From: Papaver somniferum
Taxonomy: Eukaryota > Streptophyta > Magnoliopsida > Ranunculales > Papaveraceae
Direction of reading: 5' to 3'
Length of the DNA stretch: 64,000 nt
NCBI RefSeq assembly: GCF_003573695.1
Contig: NC_039362.1
Span: 6,362,088 to 6,426,087 of the forward strand
Shown here: positions 22,399-33,825 of the stretch, piece by piece
How positions within the stretch are numbered: position 1 is the stretch's first letter
Layout: every line of letters begins with the position of its first letter
Position numbers and translations under genes: made by a program
Notes under the pieces: model-generated
Told to the model about the DNA's origin: nothing
The model's input: the letters and a program-made list of their open reading frames with translations, nothing else
Databases searched by the model: none

Positions 22399-23670
22399 TG
22401 TTCGAGTTGACTAATCCTTTCCTAAGTCTGGCTGAAGACTTTAAACTTAGCACTTCTTGGGAGGTAACCCAATATTCTTGCGACACGGTAATATCCTTTC
22501 TTCAAATAGTAACCGTTTCTCCTTGTTCATGCTTTTAATTTCATCTTTAGAACATTGAGGACAATGTTAGATTTAAGTTTGGGGGTATGGGAGAAACTTT
22601 TTAGTTGCAATAAATAAGCTCCAGAGACTAGAAATTTATGCTTATTAAGGATTGCACTAACCAATCTAAGTGGATGGAAACATTTTTGTTTTAGGAGTTG
22701 AGGAACCAATCTGACTAGATGGAAACATCTATAGAGTCTATTCATAAAAGCACAGAGCTCAGGTGTTAGAAATAACATGATAGTTTCGCCATATCTCGTC
22801 GAGTCCTTTTCACTTTATATTTTTTCTTTTATTTCAAGTGATTTAGTGGGGCACACGATTCAAGTTGTTACCTTTGCTAGGGTGAAATAGAGTGATTGAG
22901 TTACCTTTTCAACAAAAAAAAAATAAAAAAATTAGACCAGACCAGTAGACCAATCGGAATAAATACTAACACTTGGATAGCAATATGTGTGTGTTCTCCC
23001 TGTTTCCGTCGCCTAAGCAAGTGTGGAATGCAGGACCCGTGGGAACTATCGTGTAATCTGCTGACAAGAAGCATGCGCTTGGATCAAAAATATCTATTCA
23101 TGCCTTTAAGTTAAAAAAAATGGTTATTATTATGTGTAGTCAACTGTTGGTTCCCTTGTATTTGCCAGTTTGTTGATCTAGATTTAAGTTATTGACCACT
23201 GGTTCCCTTGTTTATGCCAGTTGTGTTAATATTAGTCAGACCGGTATCTCAGTCATTTAGGTTAGGTTCACCTTGGCAGAGGCCTTCAGACAGATATGGG
23301 AAACACCGTTCACTTTTCAACCATCTACATTTTTCTTTTTCCATCTTCTTAATCTTTTCATGTGATTAGTCTGACTCCGAGTATGATGTCCATCGTGAAA
23401 CTATCTTAGTAGAGCTCTGTCACTTATATGAATTTCAGTATGCATGAGTGCAAACTCGTATACAGCAACTGGAATTTCGCATCAGGGTTCTTCCTCTTAG
23501 AGTCAATAATTTTATGCCAACCAAGGAGGTTCTTTAGTGCTTTCCAAGGTTCTGCGTAGATAGCTAGGGTCTGGAGTATTGGTTTTTGTGGGTACACCTC
23601 TGATAAACCCACCCGAGATTAACTCGGTCACTTTTCAAGAATAAAATTTGCTCGAGGACTAGCAAATAAT
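22399..23670 (+). other. 3' untranslated part of element B
   Basis: Contains two landmarks also found after the ORF of element A: a GGGAGGTAACCCAA box (22458) and ATTGAGGACAATGTT followed by a G-rich tract AAGTTTGGGGGTATGGG (22552-22591). No gene. Confidence 0.6.
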
Positions 23671-23685
23671 AAGTTTGGGGGTGTT
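23671..23685 (+). other. Polypurine tract of element B
   Basis: AAGTTTGGGGGTGTT directly precedes the TG of the right LTR, as expected for the plus-strand primer. Confidence 0.7.
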
Positions 23686-25260
23686 TGATAGACGCATTTA
23701 TGTGTCTATTTTGATCTCTTTTATGTATTTTATTAGTACCCATTTGTTCTCATTATGGTGTTTTTATGTTTGTTTAGGTGTTTTTGGAGAAAATACCATT
23801 GTATGGAAAGAGTTGCTCAAAAAGTGATGATTTACACCCCGGAGAAATGTCCTGGAGGCGCCCCAGAAATGTACCGGAAACGTCCCAGAAATGTCCCGGA
23901 GGAAACCAGGAAAATTACTATTTCAACCCAAGAATTACTATTTCATCCCAAATTACTAAGGGGACACCAAGACAGGATAGGGGGACACCCCTCTTCTTCA
24001 TTTGAATATCGATTTTGGCGGGAAAAATGTTCACATCACAGGAGAATTTTCGATCGAAGAAATGAAGTAGTGGTAGATTGATTCAATGGCTGAATTTTGG
24101 TATAAAATTGTGATATGAGATAGGGAACACATTGTGGGCATCGGATTCGATCTGAATTGGCTGGAAATCCTGGTTTGAGTCACGAGCTCAAAACAGAGCA
24201 ACGTGTTCTGTAACACGAGTTTGATTGTGTGTTTCCCATGCATGGAGTGTTTTGGAGGAGTTCGATGACTTTGGAGGCGTGGGGAAGGTTAACTAGAGTG
24301 TGCAAGATCAAAGTTTACGTGTGAAGAAGCCAAAAATGGAAATTATTGTTAAATATGGGCAGCGAGCAATGACGGGATTAATGGGAGATTATACGGTGTT
24401 ATGGTCGGATATTTTTGTTCTAAAACACTATAAATACAAGGCTAAAGAGTTGAGAAGGGTTGGAGAGTCTGGGGGAAAGTTTAGGAGTCGAGAGAATCAA
24501 AAGAAAATCACGCAGAGAAGATAAGAGTTCTGCTGGTGTAGTTGAAGACGAAGAACATTGTACAGTCCAGGAAAGTCGTTGATTAGGGTCGTAAATTTGC
24601 GACAATTCTCAGTTCCTTTCCCGCAACGAGCTTACAACACTTCTGAAGTGTCGTTCTTCCCTACGCTTCCTGTGTGTCGCAAAGGACAGTCTTAAAACGA
24701 TTTCTTTTTATTTCATCATTTGTACTCAACTTTGGAGCAATAATAATATATTTTGAGATGCATTACACCATGATGAGCTAAACCCAATCCCAGGGGTGAC
24801 GGATGAATCCATTCTTCCAAAAGTTATGTGGTAAAATTTATTTAGATTTATTTATGCAACTCTTTTATGATTAATTGCACCGAATAAAAATGGAGTAAAT
24901 GATTTTTATTAATCAATTGTGTTTTCTCTTGATGGAGTATGCTTAGTAAATTTCTTTTGATACTTCATGCTCGCGATTAACAGTGGATGTTTTCAAAATC
25001 TAATTTAGGCAATGATTAGAATCACAATTTCCTTTAATTGGAGTTATATTGTCTAGAATTTCATGATAAGAATTGTTATTGAATCACATAAATTTTGGTG
25101 AATGGTGGAATCCTGATCCCCGGTAAAAATTCTCTCCCATATTTTGTTAATATTGTGCATATAAAATTGTTTATTTATTTTTATTAAATCTTTAAATTTA
25201 ATCTTCACAAGTCCGAGAGTTTGAACCTCATTACTACAACCCACGAAAAATCTATAATCA
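23686..25260 (+). repeat. Right LTR of element B
   Basis: 1575 bp, TGATAGACGC... to ...TATAATCA, nearly identical to the left LTR and followed directly by the duplication GAATT. Confidence 0.9.
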
Positions 25261-26124
25261 GAATTCGAACGTCGTTGGGATGTTGATGATTTTGATGTTG
25301 ACAATGATTCTGATGAAGATGAACAACCTATCGAAAGTCCTTGCAACAATGATACGGTTATTCAAACTCCAGATCATAATAAAGATCCTTCACCTATTCA
25401 TAAGGAGGAGATTGGGTATGACATGTCTATTTTTATAAATGGTGTAACGTAATCAAACGAGGATTTTATGATTTGCACCAATGAACTACACTTTCTAGGA
25501 GATGATTCCGATTCTGATGACGAGGTTGTTAAAGATGTTGAGGTTGAGAAAGAAACCAAATTAGTTGAAATCGTGGAAGACCCAGTTGATCTTACCAAGG
25601 ATTATAATGATGCTGAGATTTCAGTTGAAGCAGAAATTAAGATTTCGATAGAGGACCACGATATACTTGAGGTAAATAATTCAATAGAGACAAAATATGA
25701 GGATCTCGATCAAGGTTTGTCTAATCCTTTACATAATTTTATATCTATTGATCCTTTCCATCCAATTGAAGTAGCTTCTCAAAGAGTTGTTAACCCGACT
25801 TTTAGGAAAATACCTCACTTAGGATTGGAGTTGTGTGCTTCTAAAGTTTTAACGGATTATTTTGCTTCTAAGTATCCACCATTTGATGTGTTTGATTATA
25901 GTGATGTGCAGGTACACCAAGAGGAACCTTTTGAAGTACCCATGTTTTATCTTCTCTATCCACTTTCGAGTGTAGAAAGGACTAAGTATGGGGGAAACTT
26001 CAATAAAATAGCAGCTTTAATATTTATATCTTGTGTTAATATTTTCATGAAGTTGTTACTAGAATTGCAGATTATTTTCTGGGCAGACCACCAAATTTTC
26101 AGATTGTTGGTGTACGGACGATAA
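25261..26124 (+). pseudogene. Element A ORF, 3' part
   Basis: Resumes in the same frame as 17625-18079 after the duplicated GAATT. It starts with an acidic run and has an in-frame TAA at 25450 (ACG TAA, consistent with a C-to-T change at a CpG), then stays open to TAA at 26122. It holds the family motif IPHLGLELCASKVLTDYFAS, a KYGGNFNKIA block and a hydrophobic C-terminus ending HQIFRLLVYGR. Without element B and the TAA the protein would be about 440 residues. Function unknown. Confidence 0.6.
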
Positions 26125-26870
26125 CCAGAGGGTCAGGCTGAGGACGTTAAACTAAGCGCTAAATGGGAGGCAACCCATCATTTTTGTATTTGTATTTGTA
26201 TTTGTATTTGTATCTCTATCTTTTATTTTTCTTAGATTTTCATATCATATTTTGATTTCCCACCTTGAATTTACTTGGGAATATTCAATTATATTGAGGA
26301 CAATGTAAATTTTAAGTGTGGGCGAGTCTTTTGCATATATAGTTTTTAGCCTTTTTGAGTCAAAAGTTTCAATCTTTTGTTGTATATATTTGAATAAAAC
26401 CTCCAACTTGTGAATATTTTAGAGTCACTAGCATACTTTTAGGTATGTTTTCATAGAGAATTCTGACCGACATACCTGAACTTGGAATTGTTAGGGAACT
26501 ACGTTCGGATTTCTTACGAATTAGAGTGTCAAATAATGGATTTAATCATGTCGGTGATGCAAATGAGGAGCAGAGGGAAATGCATTGTTAGAGTAGCTGA
26601 TCAATCATTAGTGGAGACTACCTATTTTCAAATCAACATAGGCATCAGACCAAATTTTCTTAGTAGATGACTAAAGAGCTTTCTTTTGAGTGTGTGTCAC
26701 CGTACATTAATTCCGGGTAGAATGGTGAGCTACCCGACTTCACACCAATTTTCAGCACTATTTTTGATCTCTTGAGTGCTAATTTTTTCAATCATGAGGG
26801 TGACATCTATAGACGAAAACCACCTTCTTGTAGTTTAATTTGCAGTTAGCACCATTCTATCTCTCGCCAA
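26125..26870 (+). other. 3' untranslated part of element A, right end missing
   Basis: Has the GGGAGGCAACCCAT box (26165) and ATTGAGGACAATGTAAATTTTAAG with a G-rich tract (26292-26325), landmarks of Athila-like 3' ends. No right LTR matching 15902-17520 was found, so A is truncated or its right LTR was lost. Confidence 0.5.
26183..26213 (+). repeat. Hexanucleotide microsatellite (TTTGTA)n
   Basis: About five tandem copies of TTTGTA. Confidence 0.8.
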
Positions 26871-27089
26871 CAACAGATCCATAGAAACACCATCATCATC
26901 AACAAATGAAGCGACATCAAAATCTACCAGGAAAGTTGAAGAGGTTTGAGGTTTATAAGCAACAATACAAGGATGATTTATATGGATAACTTTACATTGT
27001 AGGTATGGACATTATTTTGGAAAAAAAAATATAATTCAGCTTAATCTAGGGTTTCAGAATAATGTTTCCCGGTAGCAGAAGGAAAGAAT

Positions 27090-27226
27090 TCATCATATTC
27101 AAAGACATCCGACGGATGTAAGATTTGTAACCTCCTTCAATTATAGATATATACATTTATAACCCTCATAATTAGCTCCTACAATTGAAAAAAATTAATA
27201 TGCCAACGAAAAATCCTTACCATTAA
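27090..27226 (+). repeat. Direct repeat, copy 1
   Basis: Shares with copy 2 the order CATCAT..CAAAGACATC, GGATGTAAGAT, CTTCA.TTAT.GATATAT, ATAACCCTCATAATTAG, AATCCTTACCATT. Similarity is roughly 80 percent by eye. Confidence 0.65.
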
Positions 27227-27579
27227 TTGATAAAAAAAAAACTAAAAATAATTATCCTGTAAAAAACATACAAAAAATTTATTTGTTAAAAAATTTCTTA
27301 ACAGATTAGCCATCTTTCATCAACCCGGAAATAAAGAAGATCGTTAGAACTTTTGCCAACATAAAAAATATATTTATTTTATTATTTATTTCATATACAA
27401 TGAAATATCATTTTCAATAATAATATGCACGTATGTTGATTCAAATACAGTCGAATGCAAAAAGATACGAGTCAAAAAAAATAATATTTAGTTGAATTAC
27501 AAGACAGAAGGGGTTTCTGAGGCTTTGACGGTTGAATAATATTTTGAGAGACAAATATTTCAGCCGACCATCCCAGTCT

Positions 27580-27711
27580 CATCATCCAAAGACATCTCAC
27601 AGATGTAAGATTCAGAACTTCCTTCAGTTATTGATATATGCATTGATAACCCTCATAATTAGTTTTCACCAGTTAAAAAAATTAACATGCCGACAAAAAA
27701 ATCCTTACCAT
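27580..27711 (+). repeat. Direct repeat, copy 2
   Basis: Second copy of the 27090 unit about 490 bases downstream, same orientation. Confidence 0.65.
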
Positions 27712-28087
27712 TTTAAATGCTACAACTATGTAAAACTTATATTTTATACGTTTTTTTTTTTAATTTGACTCATATCTTTTATAAATTGAATTAGCCCACC
27801 TTCATCAACAAATAACATCAGAACATTTGCGGTTACAACATGTAAAATCCTTATTTTTGCCTTGAAATAAATACACTTCCATTCATCAACCTGCAAAGAA
27901 CAAAGGACATTATGTTAAGAATACAAAAAATTTCATTTTCATTTGGTTCATTTTATTTTATATTTTGGAAATAATCGAAAAATAAAAATAAATACATACA
28001 ATTGAGAACTATCAAAATAATAAATCGCCAAAACTTTTGACTTCAAGCGTAGGCCTAATTTAATTTTAGTGAAAAAGAAATACTATT

Positions 28088-28384
28088 TCCAAGCCATGAA
28101 GACTCGAAAGCTTGCATTCGTTGCAGCCTTGCGAATGAGACAACAATCTAGCTTGGAGTCGCACTCCTTTTCAAAGATACACTTACAACGAACCTCAATG
28201 TTTTCATAAACCTTCCTTATTTTTTTTGGTGGTTTCCTTTTTACTCTGAATCTGCTAAATTAATTTTTTTTTTATCTTCTTGATCATGATTGTCTTTTCC
28301 TCCAAAAGAAAAAGGTTGAGCGTTTTCATCTAAATCTTCAATTAATGACTCATCACTATCACCAAATCTTATTTTTATTCTCAT
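28088..28384 (-). pseudogene. Possible small gene remnant, unrecognised
   Basis: Minus strand: an ATG at 28384 opens an acidic 48-codon frame (MRIKIRFGDSDESLIEDLDE...). A second frame, ending at a TAG near 28088, encodes a basic then Cys-rich stretch (VKRKPPKKIRK; RCKCIFEKECDSKLDCC). They are offset and separated by a run of nine A, where a frameshift or short intron may sit. No family recognised. Confidence 0.25.
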
Positions 28385-29599
28385 GATTCACCTCCAGCTT
28401 TTAAACTCCTAATTTGGTGTTATTGTTATGGAGAAGATTAAGAGATTCAGTATATTTAAGGCTACAAGCAATACCTTCATCATTCTCGGTATTATTGAAC
28501 AAAACGAAACCTGATTCACTGCATTTAACTATTTTAATTTCTCAAAATCAGTCATTTGGTATCTCGGTCGCTTTTGATGCTAGCCTTTTTAGAACCTACT
28601 CCACCAATAAACGTTATTACGAATAGGGCATCATAATTGAGGATAAAATTTAGAACGTGAGTTACATAATTAGGGTTCATATAACTCACTTTTTTTTTCC
28701 TATTTCAAGTAGAACAAAGACAAATATTTATGGACGAAATAAGGGCAGAGTAGACTTAAGGCTAAAAGTAATGCCTTGAACACGATCTAACTCCTATGAT
28801 CTTCCTCTCCACTACTGGTTTTATTCGCTTGATTATACTCCTCATACCCCTAATCATCCTCCCCACATACATGTATTATTCACTTATAATCACTAATCTA
28901 CCATCACAATTCATTTTACTGAAATACTTATCAATTAAGAAAATAACATCTGCAGTATAAAGTGTGCATGCATATGAAATGACTGCTTTTTGATTAGCAT
29001 ATTATTAGAAAAATGAAAGGAGCACAATGGAAGTTGAAAATGATAAAGTCAAATGTCAACGATTATAGAAGGAAGTCAGGAGAGATCAAATAAGAAACCA
29101 CGGCTACAACAACTATACAGCCAAGACTTTGCAATGAACAATGAGGTATGCAAACACTTAGAATATGTGACCAAGATGAGACGAAACGAACGGTTCTCTT
29201 TCCAAAATTTAGACCAGGACACCCTTTGGAGACGTCTAAATCTAATACTGAAAAAAAATAACGAAACTTAATAAGACTGCTGAAAAATATCGTGAGGAAT
29301 TGAGAAAATGATATCGACGAGAGAATATCGATATTATTTTGAGGAGGAAAATGATGGAAAACCATACTTCATGCTTCATCTGTACACGGAAATATTGATG
29401 ATTCGTGAAGAAAATGAGAGAATGGATTTTTGGCTTCGCTGAAACCATGCAATGGAGATATCCTGGGATAATATATGAACATAATCACTAGAATATATGG
29501 ATAACTAACACATGACGATAGTGCCAGCGAATCGAGAAAGAATTTCCGAAAGGGCGTAATTACATATATTTCTCATTCGACAAAGATTCAGCATAAAGA

Positions 29600-29604
29600 C
29601 CTAG
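29600..29604. other. Target-site duplication of element G (left)
   Basis: CCTAG next to the LTR; identical CCTAG at 44456-44460 on the other side. Confidence 0.75.
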
Positions 29605-29976
29605 TGTTTCTGGGTGAAAACGGTTTCTGCTAATTTCGGTAATTTCGGGTGTGTGGGTGAGAAACGAGTCTAGAACCTAAACATTGTACTGCAAGGGAGT
29701 ACTTTAGATTTCGAGAGATCAATCTGTACAAATCCGTCCTAAACCAAGAAATGGCCATTCTAGAGTTGCTTCAGTCACAAATAGGAGGAGAAGGGTTGGT
29801 TTTGGGGAGGGAAGCGAAGAGAGTGTTGAGACCAGAATAATTGATTCTGGAAGAGTAGTTGTTTTGTGACTTGTATCAGAAGTGGGAAGCTAACAGATGG
29901 GAAAGCTAGCAAACGTATTCTGAAGTGTTGTATGCTCTTCACCAGAACTTATCGTTCGGTGGAAATATGTAATGCC

Positions 29977-29984
29977 TATTTATA
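29977..29984 (-). promoter_or_regulatory. TATA box in the 3' LTR of element G
   Basis: TTGTATAAATAGGC on the minus strand; the same box is at 37488-37481 in the 5' LTR and at 56395-56388 in LTR J. Confidence 0.6.
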
Positions 29985-30589
29985 CAAGTCGAAGTGAAAC
30001 GTACAATGGTCTCATTAAGAAATGGAAAACGGGTGAATAATTGGGAGGAGGTGGTAACCGGTAATGCCTAGAATTGATGTTTCATAAAGAAAGCGTTTCA
30101 CCATTACTCTATGTATTTACTAACCGCCCCATCCTTATGAAACTTTCTTATAACGGGCGTAGTGTACGCCGCACGCTGTAAACCACCAAACCAATACCCA
30201 ATGAGCATCCCCCAGTTTGTGGCATGCGTTGATGTCTCGAGTGTTTTCATGGAAAACGTGTAGCACGTTGTTTTTGTCTGGAAAGTTGAGCTTGGGATAC
30301 TTGCCGGCTCGGCGGGGACCTTCGACGGTCAAGATTTTGCATCTTAAGAGGAAATGTAGCCATTGATTTGGAACCTTTCATTTGGTGGACAATGTCATGA
30401 AATCATAATCCGTATGGTTTTAATACGGCCTAGTTTAGGCGCGGCCAAAAGTTAGGGTTTTGGCTTTGTTTAGGCGCGACCAAACTAGGGACAAAGGTTG
30501 CAAAGCGTTAGATGGTAACTTTGAACGGTTAGGATCTGCACCTTAGATGAAAAAGTGTCCGTTGATTGCTATAGGCCTTCATTTTGGTA

Positions 30590-31560
30590 GCCGCATGGGG
30601 AAGGTCGGCATGGTATCGCGCGGCAAGGTGTTTGGGATGCCATCGGCACATGTGGCATGGCATGCCTTGGTGCGGTTTGGCGTGGCCAAAACTAGGGTTT
30701 TGGGCCAAAGGTTACCATGCGTTGTTTGGCCACCTTGGACGGCTAGGATTTGCATCTAGGATGGAAGGGTGGTCGTTGATCGTCGCACGCCTTCGTTTTG
30801 GTAGCCGCATGGGGAAGGAAAAAATGGTATGGCGTGACAAGGTGGTTGGGATGCCATTAGCACATGTGTCATGGCATGCCTTGGCGTGGCCAAAACTAGG
30901 GTTTTGGGCTAAAGGTTACCACGCGTTTTTCGGCGACCTTGGACGGCTAGGATTTGCATCTGGGATGGAAGGGTAGCCGTTGATCGTGGCACGCCTTCAT
31001 TTTGGTAGCCGCATGGGGAAGGCCGGTCATATATGGCGTGGCAAGGTGGTTGGAATGCCATTGGAACATGTGGCATGGCATGCCTTGGCGTGGCCAAAAC
31101 TAAGGTTTTGGGCCAAATGTTACCGTACGTTGTTTGGCGACCTTGGACGGCTAGTATTTGCATCTGGGATGAAAGGGTGGTCGTTGATCGTCGCACTCCT
31201 TCGTTTTTGGTAGCCGCATAGGGAAGGCCGGTCATGGTATTGCGAGGCAAGGTGGTTGGCATGCCATGCCCTGGCGCGGTTTGGCGTGGCCAAAACTAGG
31301 GTTTTGGGCCAAAGGTTACCATGCGTTGTTTGGGATGGAAGGGTGTCTGTTGATCATCGCACGCCTTCGTTTTTGGTTGCTGCATAGGGAAGGCCGGTCA
31401 TGGTATGGCGCGACAAGGTGGTTGGCATGCCATTGGTACATGTGGCATGACATGCCTTGGCGCGGTTTGGCGTGGCCAAAACTAGGGTTTTGGGCCAAAG
31501 GTTACCATGCTTTATTTGGCGACTTTGGACGGCTAGGATTGGTGGGGCCAAGGAAAGGCG
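30590..31560 (-). repeat. Tandem array of about 170-220-bp units (3' LTR)
   Basis: About five units, each beginning near GTAGCCGCATGGGGAAGG (30590, 30810, 31008, 31210, 31377) and including GGCATGCCATTGG, GGCATGCCTTGGCG, CAAAACTAGGGTTTTGGGCC and CGACCTTGGACGGCTAGGAT. Units differ by indels. Confidence 0.85.
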
Positions 31561-31569
31561 CGGTTGTCT

Positions 31570-32260
31570 TGGCATGGTAGGGCCAAGAGTTTGGCATGCA
31601 ATTGGCGCATAGTGCGGCTAGCATGGTTTGGGCCAAGGCAAGGCGCGGTTGGATTGGCATGGTAGGGCCAAGGGTTGGCATGCCATTGGCGCTTGGTGCG
31701 GCTAGCATGGTTGGCATGCCTTGGCGCGGTAGACGTGGCCGGCATTGTTTGCCATTGGCACAGTGGTGCGGCTGGCATGGTTGGAATGCCTTGGCGCGGA
31801 TATGTGGCTGGCATGGTTGGCATGCCTTGGCACGGAGATGCGGCTGGCATGGTTGGCATGCCTTGGCGCGGAGATGTGGCTGTCATGGTTTGCCATTGGC
31901 ACAGTGGTGCGGCTGGCATGGTTGGCATGCCTTGGCGCGGAGATGTGGCTAGCATGGTTGGCATGCCTTGGCACGGAGATGTGGCTGGATTGGTTTTCCA
32001 TTGGCACAATGGTGCGGCTGGCATGGTTGGCATGCCTTGGCGCAGAGATGTGGCTGGCATGGTTTGCCATTGTCACAGTGGTGTGGCTGGCATGGTTGGC
32101 ATGCCTTGGCGTGGAGATGTGGCTGGCATGGTTTTCCATTGGCACAGTTGTGCGGCTGACATGGTTGGCATGCCTTGGGCGCGGAAATGTGGCTGGCATG
32201 GTTTTCCATTGGCACAGTGGTGCGACTGGCATGGTTGGCATGCCTTGGCGCGGTAGCATG
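31570..32260 (-). repeat. Tandem array of short GGCATGGTTGGCATGCC units (3' LTR)
   Basis: About ten copies of GGCATGGTTGGCATGCCTTGG followed by CGCGGAGATGTGGCT and, in alternate units, a CCATTGGCACAGTGGTGCGGCT block, giving mixed spacing of about 36 and 69 bases. Palindromes GGCATGCC and TTGGCATGCC recur throughout. Confidence 0.85.
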
Positions 32261-32458
32261 AGAATTAAGGATTGGCATAGATGATGTCGTTCAATGTTAA
32301 TGTTTCTTCCGTGGAACATGACACATAAAAAAAAGGTACCCTGGTAATTCTTATGTAGGCATGCTGATCGACTCAATAAATGTGCTAATGGTCATAGTGA
32401 CATCATGTCAAATGTGCGGTTTTACGATTGTAACCCTAAGCTAAACCCACAATAAATA

Positions 32459-32472
32459 TTAAGTCCTTTACT
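32459..32472 (-). other. Polypurine tract of element G
   Basis: Minus strand AGTAAAGGACTTAA directly before the 3' LTR. LTR J has the cognate AAGCAGGGGACTTAA at the same place. Confidence 0.5.
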
Positions 32473-33152
32473 TAGCTCGGAACGGGAGCATCGTTGCAAG
32501 GTAAGCATAAGATGGTGATAGGCTAGGACAAAAATCGAAACAACAAGTCGTGAAATGATGGTCAGGAAGGTCCGACTAACCTTTTTCGAGAGGTAAAGAG
32601 AGTTTGTGTTTCCCGTGTTGGCGACCTTGCATAAATTGTACTAGTGGTGCAGACCGTGTAGTGGTGAGATGAAATCGTCGGCTTAGTCTGGCCATGCATC
32701 ACCTTGGATGGGTTAGGGAACATCGTGAAGCTGGCTTGGCGAGTTTGTTAGTGTTGGCGCGATATGATGGTGCAAGACATGACACGGTTTGGCGAGGCAA
32801 GCATGGAACGGAGGGTGTTTTAAGGAATGACGCGGTTTGGCAAGGAAATCATGGCGCGGACGGTGGTGGAAGGAATGACGCGGTTTGGCGAGGCAAGCAT
32901 GTGCGGTCGGCTTGGCCAAGTAGTGTCACCAAACCCTAACTCACATCAAGTTTTCAGGCCCCCTTATGTTCACCAGTAGAAAACGGTTTCATTAGAATCT
33001 GATATCACGCCTCAATCCGCGTCTAGTAGGAGGCTTTCCTTTTCGGGACCATATCGCTCTGCTGGTTATAAGAGATGATCTTAAATCCTTCACTTGCACA
33101 GGTCGTTCTGAAATCGTGTCTATCCTCTATTTTTTTATGGTTTGCTAGCGCA
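32473..33152. other. 3' untranslated part of element G
   Basis: No gene. It includes two and a half copies of a unit of about 49 bases (GACGCGGTTTGGCGAGGCAAG...) at 32781-32905. Confidence 0.55.
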
Positions 33153-33825
33153 TAATGGGATCTTCCAATGACATACATGTCTCCAATTTTTCGGGGAGAA
33201 ACTTTGGAATCGACGAAAACCAGCCTTATTCTTATCATGGGGAGGTGTTGAATAGAATTAAATCTCTGTTTCGTGAAGATGGCGAAATCATTCGGGACAT
33301 ACCTTTGGAGAAATAACGGGAAGGCGGCGAAGCATCCTAATACGTTGGGAGGATTTGGTGCAAAAGAACCTCTTCACGGCCCACTATTAGGGTGGGACAG
33401 TTTGCTCCTCAGTTGAAACGGCGGAAGACCGAGCTTGTGAAACTTTTAGGCGAAAATAAACATAGCTCCCCTGTCTAGGACGGTGTCATTACCCTTGATT
33501 CTGATAAATCGGGAAATTCTCCTCGAAAGGTCGCTGAGAAGACTTCCGAGAGTGATGGTAAGGTTGTGGTTGATGAAACTGAAGCAACTTTTGGATAAGA
33601 CGGCGAAACTGTTGCCGGTGGCTTTGGAGAAGTCGTGGTGGCATATGCTGGGTTGGTTTCCGAGGCGGATGTCGGTTAAAGGACGGATGATGTTGCTGCT
33701 GAGACGACTTCCTGGTGGGATGTTGAGGCTTCTTTTGCTGATGTGGCTTCCGGATGGAACCTTTGCTTCCCGAAAGATTGTTGGGGAAAGTGTTTGAAAA
33801 TAAAAAGATCTAACTGAGGCATTGG
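33153..33825 (+). pseudogene. Antisense ORF remnant of element G
   Basis: On the strand opposite gag. ATG at 33153 opens 53 codons (MGSSNDIHVSNFSGRNFG...) to TAA. After a frameshift, a second frame codes an acidic, Val/Glu/Ser-rich stretch (GVITLDSDKSGNSPRKVAEK) with stops TAG 33476, TAA near 33596 and TAA near 33677. At least the first looks like a C-to-T nonsense change of CAG. Same position as the extra ORF of element D, but no clear sequence similarity to it. Confidence 0.45.

Larger units (their letters stand above)
18080..25260 (+). mobile_element. Complete non-autonomous LTR element B nested in A
   Basis: 7181 bp: left LTR (1574 bp), primer site, leader, one ORF, a conserved 3' stretch, a purine tract, right LTR (1575 bp), with a perfect 5-bp duplication. 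By eye the LTRs differ at roughly 35-40 positions, about 97-98 percent identity, so the insertion is recent on an evolutionary scale. No protease, RT, RNase H or integrase is present in the 4032-bp interior, so mobility would need proteins from another element. Confidence 0.9.
26871..29599. other. Unclassified AT-rich sequence
   Basis: No element or gene could be identified with confidence. It contains a pair of diverged direct repeats (27090-27226 and 27580-27711), a minus-strand frame with some coding character (see 28088-28384), and a plus-strand 72-codon frame at 29053-29271 (Arg/Lys/Glu-rich, unrecognised). Confidence 0.5.
29605..32458 (-). repeat. 3' LTR of element G, 2.85 kb
   Basis: Minus strand ends ...CACCCAGAAACA at 29605. 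The start at 32458 reads TATTTATTGTGG where the 5' copy has TGGTGATGGTGG, so the terminal TG is mutated. Contains a TATA box (29984-29977) and, in its U3, two kinds of tandem repeat (next two entries). Large ORFs on both strands in 30547-32376 come from the repeats and are not genes. Confidence 0.8.

Noticed and set aside
29053..29271. 72-codon plus-strand ORF (MSTIIEGSQERSNKK...)
   Set aside because: Coding-like composition but isolated, no similarity recognised, no promoter; kept only as a note in the region description.
31570..32260. Regularly spaced short palindromic repeats, superficially CRISPR-like
   Set aside because: Spacers are themselves repeated, the array is inside an LTR and the genome is a plant.
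30547..32376. Long overlapping ORFs on both strands (up to 224 codons) full of Trp, His, Met, Cys and Ala
   Set aside because: They are translations of the tandem repeats in the LTR of element G, present in several frames at once and recurring in the other LTR.
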